Origin: Gammaproteobacteria bacterium
GTDB lineage: Bacteria; Pseudomonadota; Gammaproteobacteria; Chromatiales; Chromatiaceae
Length of the DNA stretch: 39,317 nt
Assembly (NCBI GenBank): GCA_009908845.1
Contig: JAAAOQ010000125.1
Span: 1 to 39,317 of the forward strand
Direction: 5' to 3'
Positions 33,727 to 39,317 of the stretch are shown here, piece after piece; within the stretch, counting starts at the first letter, position 1; each line of letters begins with the position of its first letter. The notes under the pieces were generated by a model. The model had not been told where the DNA came from, did not search any database, and saw nothing but the letters and a program-made list of their open reading frames with translations. The position numbers and the translations under genes are program-made.

Positions 33727-34506
33727 CTACCAGCGGTTATCGAGCCGGACCTTCGGGGTCGGAGGCGGCTTGGGCACCTGGTGGGGCGCATAATGCTCTC
33801 GATCCCCACGATTGATGTAGTAGATGTTCGATGAGGAATAGAGCACGTGGCGATGATCGACGACCTCGGTGGTGATGATCACCTCTTCGTCGCCGACCCC
33901 GGTCCAGCTGCCGCTGGTGACATCCGCGGCGACCGCAGGTGGGAGTAACGCCAGCCCGGCATTGGAGGATGGCGCGACCAGGACCGCGATGCCCGCACCG
34001 AGACTGGCCAAGCTGATGACGCCGGGATAGGGGCGGATGAAGCCGCGGTCGGAGTGGTGGATGACCTCGACGTCGAAATCCAAGCGCGCCGCCTGCTCCG
34101 GTCGGGTGCGGATGCGGGCGCCGCCAGAGACCAGCTCGCTGGTCAGTAGGGCACGATAGCCGCGGGCGAACTCGCCGCTCGTCTTGCCGTTCTGTTCCGC
34201 CACGTAGAGCGGCGTGTTGCGGAGATTGCTATGCTGAAGGATGCCCTGCGCCTCATGCTCGGCGAGGACTTGCCAATGATGAGCCGCTTGCATGCGCTGC
34301 TGTTCGCTGTAGGGATAGGTGGTGGCCATCGGCACCTGGGCTGCGTTTGAGTAGAAACAGCCGCTGAGTGCGAGGCTGAGCGCAAAGACGGTCACGAGCG
34401 GGACGAGTCTCGAGGCCGGCTCGACGACCCGCTCCCCCGTCCGCCCTGCTGCAGCGCCGTCCGGTGGGGGGCTCAGGGCCAAGGTATTGCTTGCAGCAGT
34501 CTTCAT
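33727..34506 (-). CDS. lipoprotein partner of the FlgO-family protein
   Basis: Unassigned lipoprotein of 259 residues with a lipobox LALSGC (Cys50) after a long polar start. The mature part has a region with AHHWQVLAEHEAQGIL and LLTSELVSGGARI, a hydrophobic Gly/Ala stretch (about 160-195) that could be a membrane or beta segment, and a C-terminus ending VRLDNRW, echoing the LGGRW end of the neighbouring FlgO protein. AAGGAG precedes the ATG. The pair is probably one transcript and may form one complex. No function is claimed. Confidence 0.8.
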   Translation of the reverse strand: MKTAASNTLALSPPPDGAAAGRTGERVVEPASRLVPLVTVFALSLALSGCFYSNAAQVPMATTYPYSEQQRMQAAHHWQVLAEHEAQGILQHSNLRNTPLYVAEQNGKTSGEFARGYRALLTSELVSGGARIRTRPEQAARLDFDVEVIHHSDRGFIRPYPGVISLASLGAGIAVLVAPSSNAGLALLPPAVAADVTSGSWTGVGDEEVIITTEVVDHRHVLYSSSNIYYINRGDREHYAPHQVPKPPPTPKVRLDNRW

Positions 34507-34922
34507 TGGCTCCTTGTCTCGATCGCGCCTAGCGGTTTGTGGAGCTGCACTGTAGAAGCCCTCTCACGGCTTGTCGTTCTCATGGTTCCAGAATCTGGCG
34601 GGAGCTCGACGCCGCCGTCAGCAAATAGTTTAGCGGCTCAGCGTGCTGAGTGCGCATTCCACGGGGCGGGTCAGCGGCCGGGAACGAGTGTAAGGGACGC
34701 GCAGACGCAGGTTCCGTGAGCGGTTCCACGGTATGCGAACGTTTTCAGGGTGCAGTCGGCAGTCAAAGGTCGGTTGAGCTGGTCGAGTCCGCGTCAACCG
34801 GCCGTTCGAGGGCGGCCGAGGAGCTGACTCAAAGCGAGCGAGATGCGCGTGGCGGCCGGTCCCTGTTCGACAGAAGTGTGCTCGGCGCCGCCAAAACACT
34901 TTTCTGCGCTGAGCGCCTCAGG
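34507..34922. other. divergent intergenic region (lipoprotein pair / rpsP)
   Basis: About 415 bases with no credible gene. Short frames on both strands lack ribosome sites and family features. A TACAGT hexamer on the minus strand (34548-34553 area) might be part of the lipoprotein promoter, without a clear -35. Nothing else was recognised. Confidence 0.35.
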
Positions 34923-34928
34923 TATTAT
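34923..34928 (+). promoter_or_regulatory. -10 hexamer of the rpsP operon promoter
   Basis: TATTAT matches the -10 consensus in five of six positions. The -35 position holds only TTTTCT or TTTCTG, a poor match. Transcription would start near 34935, giving a leader of about 146 bases before rpsP. Confidence 0.5.
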
Positions 34929-34943
34929 GGCGTGTTACGCTAA

Positions 34944-35020
34944 GTGGTGGAAAGCAACAGTGACGTGCTGGCTTGCCGGAAAGCTGCCGATGCCGGCAGT
35001 GCGGCAGCTCGTTCCACCAC
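34944..35020 (+). promoter_or_regulatory. long-range stem in the rpsP leader
   Basis: GTGGTGGAA (34944-34952) is perfectly complementary to TTCCACCAC (35012-35020). Within the loop, AGCTGCCG (34982-34989) pairs with CGGCAGCT (35002-35009), and GCCGGAA/TGCCGGCA segments add further pairing options. The structure ends about 60 bases before the rpsP ATG with no U-run, so it looks more like a leader RNA fold than a terminator. Confidence 0.5.
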
Positions 35021-35080
35021 CAAATGAATCCTCTCTTTAAACCGACTCTCTTACTCAGGGAGCTTGCTGGATCGCTAGCG

Positions 35081-35347
35081 ATGGTCAAGATCAGACTCAC
35101 CCGTGGCGGCGCAAAGAAGCGTCCGTTTTACCAGATCGTAGTCACCGACATCCGCAAGCCGCGCGACGGCGGCTGCATCGAGCGCCTCGGATTCTTCAAT
35201 CCTTGTGCAACCGGTGGCGAGAGCCGTCTTCGTGTGGATCGCGCTCGGGCGCAGCACTGGCTAGAACGCGGTGCTCAGCCGACCGAGCGAGTGGTCAAGC
35301 TGTTGAAGGATGCGGAGCAACAGGCAGAGGCGCCAGCGGCGGCCTGA
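35081..35347 (+). CDS. rpsP: 30S ribosomal protein S16
   Basis: An 88-residue ribosomal protein, standard length, with [20 protein letters not shown], the family signature, and [14 protein letters not shown]. First gene of the rpsP-rimM-trmD-rplS operon. The ATG at 35081 matches family starts although its ribosome site is weak; the frame is open upstream but unrelated. It is separated from rimM by 360 bases, unusually far for this operon. Confidence 0.97.
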   Translation: MVKIRLTRGGAKKRPFYQIVVTDIRKPRDGGCIERLGFFNPCATGGESRLRVDRARAQHWLERGAQPTERVVKLLKDAEQQAEAPAAA

Positions 35348-35707
35348 TCTTCTTGCCCGTGCATCTCGACGTCATTTGGTCAACGCGGGCGGATTCGCGT
35401 CTGCTGGTCGAGCGGCGCTGAGCCTTAGGAAACCCTAATAGAATGCCCTCTACAGATTTAGAGGCCCTGAAAGAGTGCTTCTTGCGGCCATCGAAATCCG
35501 GGGCGGGGCCTGTATAGGCTGGATGAGCATTCTGACAGGGCCTCTTAGAGGCCGCTCGCTTGTTCAGGCTGGCCGAGTAGTTTGATAGGGTCTCTTGGTC
35601 AGCCCGAACAGAACGCCTCGGGGACTCCGCGATCACCAGATTGGGCGGTCCCCGAGGTGTCCCGATAGGGGCCGCTAGTCGAGATCAAACGAGGGCGCTG
35701 CCAGGCG
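35348..35707 (+). other. structured gap between rpsP and rimM
   Basis: A 360-base spacer without a credible gene but rich in pairing segments. CCTCTA/TAGAGG hairpin (35447-35464); AGAGGCCCTG (35460-35469) complementary to CAGGGCCTCT (35536-35545); AGAATGC (35440-35446) complementary to GCATTCT (35527-35533); the palindrome GGCCTCT-T-AGAGGCC (35539-35553); and CCTCGGGGAC (35616-35625) complementary to GTCCCCGAGG (35648-35657). The motif GATAGGG or ACAGGG recurs before several of these. It could hold an attenuator, a processing site or a small RNA. Confidence 0.55.
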
Positions 35708-36229
35708 ATGGCTGACTCCTTAGCCGACACCGACGATCGGCAAGCCGGTCAGGTCGTCCTTGGCCGGATCATCGGGCTCTATGGGGTGCGCGGCTGGGTC
35801 AAGGTGTTCTCGGAGACAAGCCCGATCGAGGGCATCTTCCGCTATTCGCCCTGGCTCGTCGACGGTGTGGAACGCGTCGTCGCCGAGCAGCGACGACACG
35901 GCAAGGGCCTGGTCGCGCGGCTCAAGGGCTGTGAGGATCGAGATGCGGCAAGGGAACTGCTCGGTAAGACGATCGCGATTCGGCGCAGCCAGTTGCCGCC
36001 GCCGTCGGCAGACGAATTCTATTGGGTCGACCTGCAAGGGCTGGCGGTTGAGACCGCCGAGGGTCGGCCGCTCGGAAAGGTGAGCCATCTGGTCGAGACT
36101 GGTGCGAATGATGTGCTGGTGATCCAAGGCGACCGCGAACGGCTGGTGCCGTTCGTTTGGGATCAATTCGTGCTCGAGGTCGATTTCGACTCGAGACGAA
36201 TCCGGGTCGATTGGGACCCCGAGTTTTGA
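35708..36229 (+). CDS. rimM: ribosome maturation factor RimM
   Basis: Helps assemble the 30S head by binding S19; 173 residues. The N-terminal domain has VVLGRIIGLYGVRGWVKVFSETSP (about 16-40), a middle CEDRDAARELLGKTIAI, and the PRC-barrel C-terminal domain has FYWVDLQGLAVET, VLVIQGDRERLVPFV and the ending IRVDWDPEF. CAGG lies five bases before the ATG. Second gene of the conserved operon, 45 bases ahead of trmD. Confidence 0.96.
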   Translation: MADSLADTDDRQAGQVVLGRIIGLYGVRGWVKVFSETSPIEGIFRYSPWLVDGVERVVAEQRRHGKGLVARLKGCEDRDAARELLGKTIAIRRSQLPPPSADEFYWVDLQGLAVETAEGRPLGKVSHLVETGANDVLVIQGDRERLVPFVWDQFVLEVDFDSRRIRVDWDPEF

Positions 36230-36274
36230 GCCGGCAGGCTAAGCTAAGCGGGAGAAGCGCTCGGACGGACAGAG

Positions 36275-37060
36275 ATGCGATTCGACGTCATTACCCTGTT
36301 TCCTGCGCAGTTCAAGGCGCTGACACAGGAGGGCGTGGTGGCGCGGGCGCTGCGCAGGGGTATCGCCGAACTCCATCTGCGCACCCCGCGTGACTACACG
36401 ACTGATCCGCAGCGGGCTGTTGATGATCGGCCTTATGGTGGCGGTCCAGGTATGGTCATGCAGTATGCGCCGCTGCGAGCCGCGCTCGACGCGGCGCGGG
36501 CTGATGCCGCCGCGGCTGGCGTCAGTAGCCGCGTCGCCTATCTGTCGCCACAGGGTGCGCCTGTCGATCAGGCCAAGATCGTCGAGATCGCCTCGGCGAG
36601 CGGCTGGGTCTTGCTCGCTGGGCGTTACGAGGGCGTCGATGAGCGTTTGATCGAGGACGCGGTCGATGAGGAGTGGTCGATTGGCGATTACGTGCTGAGC
36701 GGCGGTGAGCTGGCGGCCATGGTGGTGATGGACGCGGCAATCCGATTGTTGCCAGGTGTGCTCGGTCATGCCGACTCGGCGGGTCAGGACTCGTATGCGA
36801 GCGGGCTGCTCGATTGCCCGCATTACACGCGGCCGGAAACGGTCGCTGGTCGCGGCGTACCGAGCGTGCTGCTGAGCGGGGATCATGCGGCGATCGAACG
36901 CTGGCGCTTGCAGCAGGCGCTGGGCCGCACCTGGGAACGGCGCCCCGAGCTATTGCGCAAGCGGGGCATGAACGATGTCGAGCGACAGTTGCTCGACGAC
37001 TATCGACGGGAGGCGTTGCGGTCAGGATCGCGCGCCGGGTCGAAACCAAGTGAGCAATGA
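36275..37060 (+). CDS. trmD: tRNA (guanine-N1-)-methyltransferase
   Basis: Methylates G37 of tRNAs with SAM, preventing frameshifts; 261 residues. SPOUT knot features: [30 protein letters not shown] (about 50), [48 protein letters not shown] (about 112-148), and [29 protein letters not shown]. Normal length. Its stop is one base before the rplS start codon. Confidence 0.97.
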   Translation: MRFDVITLFPAQFKALTQEGVVARALRRGIAELHLRTPRDYTTDPQRAVDDRPYGGGPGMVMQYAPLRAALDAARADAAAAGVSSRVAYLSPQGAPVDQAKIVEIASASGWVLLAGRYEGVDERLIEDAVDEEWSIGDYVLSGGELAAMVVMDAAIRLLPGVLGHADSAGQDSYASGLLDCPHYTRPETVAGRGVPSVLLSGDHAAIERWRLQQALGRTWERRPELLRKRGMNDVERQLLDDYRREALRSGSRAGSKPSEQ

Positions 37061-37061
37061 C

Positions 37062-37406
37062 ATGAGCAATATCATCGATCAGATCGAGCAAGAGCAGATA
37101 AACCCGTCGATCCCTGCGTTCGCTCCCGGCGATACGCTGGTCGTGCAGGTCCGGGTCAAGGAAGGGGACCGCGAGCGTCTGCAGGCGTTCGAGGGCATCT
37201 GCATCGCCAAGCGCAACCGCGGCATCAACTCGGCATTCACGGTGCGTAAGATCTCGCATGGTGAGGGGGTCGAGCGGGTCTTTCAGACCCACAGCCCGGC
37301 GATCGCAGAGATCAAGGTCAAGCGCCGCGGGGATGTCCGCCGCGCCAAGCTCTACTATCTGCGCGGGCTGACCGGCAAGGCAGCGCGCATCAAAGAGAAG
37401 GTCTAG
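37062..37406 (+). CDS. rplS: 50S ribosomal protein L19
   Basis: A 114-residue ribosomal protein with [53 protein letters not shown], and the C-terminal [26 protein letters not shown]. The ATG at 37062 is next to the trmD stop, implying coupled translation. Last gene of the operon. Confidence 0.97.
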   Translation: MSNIIDQIEQEQINPSIPAFAPGDTLVVQVRVKEGDRERLQAFEGICIAKRNRGINSAFTVRKISHGEGVERVFQTHSPAIAEIKVKRRGDVRRAKLYYLRGLTGKAARIKEKV

Positions 37407-37535
37407 GCTGGGTCTCTCGCAGCGAGTGTTGCACCGAGCCGGCGAGCGCGGCGGTCCGCGTTCGTTGATGGCCGGTATCGGTTAATGGTCGGGATCGATC
37501 GTTCGCTGCAGCGGCGGCTGCTCAGGCACTGAAGC

Positions 37536-38978
37536 GTGGCGGCAAGTTTCTACTGGCACGACTACGAGACCTGGGGCAACCAGCCGGGGCGTGATCGACC
37601 GTGCCAGTTCGCGGGGTTGCGCACCGATGAGGCGCTGCAGGAGATCGGCGAGCCCTTGGTCCTGTATTGCCGTCCGGGTGAGGACCTGTTGCCGCATCCG
37701 GATGCCTGCTTGGTGACCGGGATCACGCCGGAGATTGCGCACGAACGCGGACTCCCGGAAGCCGAGTTCGCGCGCGCGATCCAGCAGCAGCTTGCTCGGC
37801 CGGAGACCTGCGCGGTCGGCTACAACAGTCTCCGCTTCGATGATCAGGTGACGCGCTGGCTGTTCTACCACAACCTGCTCGACCCCTATGCGCACGCCTG
37901 GCAGAACGGTAACTCACGTTGGGACCTGATCGATGTGCTGCGCTTGGCGCATGCGCTGCGTCCGGACGGTATCGAATGGCCGCAGCGTGAGCCGGGCGTG
38001 ACCTCGTTCAAGCTCGAAGACCTCACCGTCGCCAACGCCATACCGCATGCCGGGGCGCATGATGCGTTGGCCGACGTGCGCGCGACCCTGGCGCTGGCGC
38101 GGATGCTGCGCAGCGCCCAGCCGCAACTGTTCGATTACGCCCTGACGCTGAGGGACAAACAGGAGGTGAAGCGGCGGCTCGCTACCGGCAAACCGCTCTT
38201 GCATGTCTCCCAGCGCTATCCAGCGGCACGCGGCTGCATCGCGCCGATCGCGGTCGTTGCGGATCATCCTAAGAGCCCGAATACGGTGCTCTGCTTCGAT
38301 CTGCGCGAAGACCCGACGCAGCTGCTCGATCACTCGCCCGAGGACCTACGTCGACGCCTGTTCGCCCCCGCTGCGGACCAGCCGCAAGGTCTTGACCGGC
38401 TGCCGGTCAAAGGGATCAAGATCAATGCCGCGCCGATGCTCGCCCCCATGGGTACCTTGACCGCCGCGGCCGCCGCGCGCTGGTCGATCGATCCCGAGCA
38501 AGTTGCACAGCATGCGCAGCAGGCAACGAGGCATCGTGACGAGATTGGCGAGCGCCTGCGCCAGGCCTACGCTCAAGAGGACTCGACCGAGTTCTCGGAT
38601 GATCCAGAGGCCATGCTCTACACTGGCGGCTTCTTCCCGGATGCGGATCGTCGGGAGATGGCGCGCCTGGCTACGTTGACGCCGGACGAGCTCGCTGGCG
38701 AGCAGCCGCGCTTCGAGGACGCGCGGCTGCCGACCCTGCTGTTTCGGATGCGCGCCCGCAGCTGGCCATGGACGCTGAGCGAGGACGAGCGTGAGGATTG
38801 GGATGCCTGGCGCCTCGAGCGTCTGACGGACCCCGAGGCCGGCGCGTCGCTGACGATCGATGCGTTTGAGGCGCGCCTGGCCACGCTGCGCTCAGAGCAG
38901 GCCAGCGACCCAGCGGCGCTGGCAATCCTGGATCGGCTCGGGGCATGGGGTGAGCGGGTGATGTCCGCCGAGTACTGA
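37536..38978 (+). CDS. sbcB: exodeoxyribonuclease I
   Basis: Single-strand 3'-5' exonuclease working in mismatch repair and recombination; 480 residues. The DEDDh domain starts FYWHDYETWGNQPGRDRPCQFAGLRTD, with the first catalytic Asp and Glu at residues 9 and 11. VGYNSLRFDDQVTRWLFYHNLLDPY (about 89) carries the next acidic residue, and IPHAGAHDALADVRATLALA (about 170) holds the last His/Asp pair. SH3-like and helical C-terminal parts are present (INAAPMLAP, LYTGGFFPDADRREM). The start is GTG at 37536. Length equals the E. coli enzyme within a few residues. Confidence 0.95.
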   Translation: MAASFYWHDYETWGNQPGRDRPCQFAGLRTDEALQEIGEPLVLYCRPGEDLLPHPDACLVTGITPEIAHERGLPEAEFARAIQQQLARPETCAVGYNSLRFDDQVTRWLFYHNLLDPYAHAWQNGNSRWDLIDVLRLAHALRPDGIEWPQREPGVTSFKLEDLTVANAIPHAGAHDALADVRATLALARMLRSAQPQLFDYALTLRDKQEVKRRLATGKPLLHVSQRYPAARGCIAPIAVVADHPKSPNTVLCFDLREDPTQLLDHSPEDLRRRLFAPAADQPQGLDRLPVKGIKINAAPMLAPMGTLTAAAAARWSIDPEQVAQHAQQATRHRDEIGERLRQAYAQEDSTEFSDDPEAMLYTGGFFPDADRREMARLATLTPDELAGEQPRFEDARLPTLLFRMRARSWPWTLSEDEREDWDAWRLERLTDPEAGASLTIDAFEARLATLRSEQASDPAALAILDRLGAWGERVMSAEY

Positions 38979-39057
38979 GGGATGGGGTCGATCAGTTTGA
39001 TGGCTGCGGCTAGCCCGGAGCCGATCGAGATCAGCAGTCTCGGTGGCGTCCTGACAG

Positions 39058-39086
39058 TTGCGTTAAGGCCAAGACTTGGTTATATT
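39058..39086 (+). promoter_or_regulatory. sigma-70 promoter of rplM
   Basis: TTGCGT (39058-39063) and TATATT (39081-39086) are 17 bases apart and end 45 bases before the rplM start codon. Both hexamers are good matches and the spacing is ideal. Confidence 0.65.
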
Positions 39087-39130
39087 TGATGGTCTAACTT
39101 TTAGTTGACGACTCGCTAGGAGCGACCGCC

Positions 39131-39317
39131 ATGACAACCCAAAGCGCGAAGCCGGCCGAGGTTCGGCGGGCTTGGTACCTGATCGATGCCGAGGGCAAGA
39201 CACTTGGCCGCCTTGCGAGCGAGTGCGCGCGTCGGCTGCGGGGCAAGCATAAGCCGACCTATACGCCGCATGTCGACACCGGCGACTACCTGGTGATCGT
39301 CAATGCCGAGAAGGTGC
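39131..39317 (+). CDS. rplM: 50S ribosomal protein L13, cut by the window end
   Basis: The first 62 residues of L13 are present: [31 protein letters not shown] is diagnostic, and the frame runs off the window at NAEKV. GGAG lies nine bases before the ATG. rpsI is expected just beyond the edge, as in most bacteria. The N-terminal [13 protein letters not shown] is longer than in E. coli L13. Confidence 0.95.
   Translation, partial: MTTQSAKPAEVRRAWYLIDAEGKTLGRLASECARRLRGKHKPTYTPHVDTGDYLVIVNAEKV

Noticed and set aside
1..39317. CRISPR arrays, tRNA genes and prophage genes
   Set aside because: None was found when reading both strands; no regularly spaced repeats, no cloverleaf with a conserved T-loop, and no integrase or phage structural genes.

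Overview
The window reads as chromosomal DNA of a GC-rich gammaproteobacterium, most likely a purple sulfur bacterium (Chromatiaceae). The strongest single pointer is a Gly/Tyr-rich, Sec-exported sulfur globule protein at 21454-21843. The conserved blocks are gammaproteobacterial: rpsP-rimM-trmD-rplS, rsmI/lpoA/yraN/BON lipoprotein, an HAD hydrolase next to rppH, and thrC. No prophage, CRISPR array, tRNA or intact insertion sequence was seen. Genus is not resolved.

Layout. 1-4.7 kb: a minus-strand module of DUF4212 small subunit, SSS-family acetate-type symporter and a cNMP/CBS/nucleotidyltransferase signalling protein. 5.2-8.2 kb: thrC followed at once by a Leptospira-type citramalate synthase (cimA), so two routes to isoleucine precursors lie together. 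8.4-12.7 kb: a small membrane protein, an alpha/beta hydrolase, a DUF6394-like membrane protein, a K+ channel with two TrkA-N domains, and a hemerythrin. 12.9-16.9 kb: hemH, a DUF971 protein, argG (minus) and an LpxH-like metallophosphoesterase. 16.9-19.9 kb: a tight minus-strand operon of two DUF1538 membrane proteins, a divergent PII-like protein, a CBS protein and ampD. 20.4-21.9 kb: nadC, then the sulfur globule gene with its own promoter and terminator. 22.2-26.3 kb: a minus-strand lipid operon (olsB-like, olsA/plsC-like, GT4 glycosyltransferase, PAP2 phosphatase) preceded by a PHO-box-like site, then an HAD hydrolase. 26.6-29.8 kb: rppH, a REP-like/tandem-repeat gap, a GlcD-type FAD oxidase, a BON lipoprotein and yraN. 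29.8-34.5 kb: lpoA diverging from rsmI, the RNase P RNA gene, and two lipoproteins (FlgO family plus partner). 34.9-39.3 kb: rpsP-rimM-trmD-rplS with a structured leader and a structured rpsP-rimM gap, sbcB, and the start of rplM.

The best candidate for an undescribed system is the DUF1538/DUF1538/PII-like/CBS operon. It looks like a two-part membrane transporter or channel with two dedicated soluble regulators likely to sense nucleotides. Second is the ornithine-lipid-type operon, whose PHO-box-like element sits ten bases from a plausible -10 hexamer. All functional calls come from reading the sequence and from remembered family features; no database search was run.
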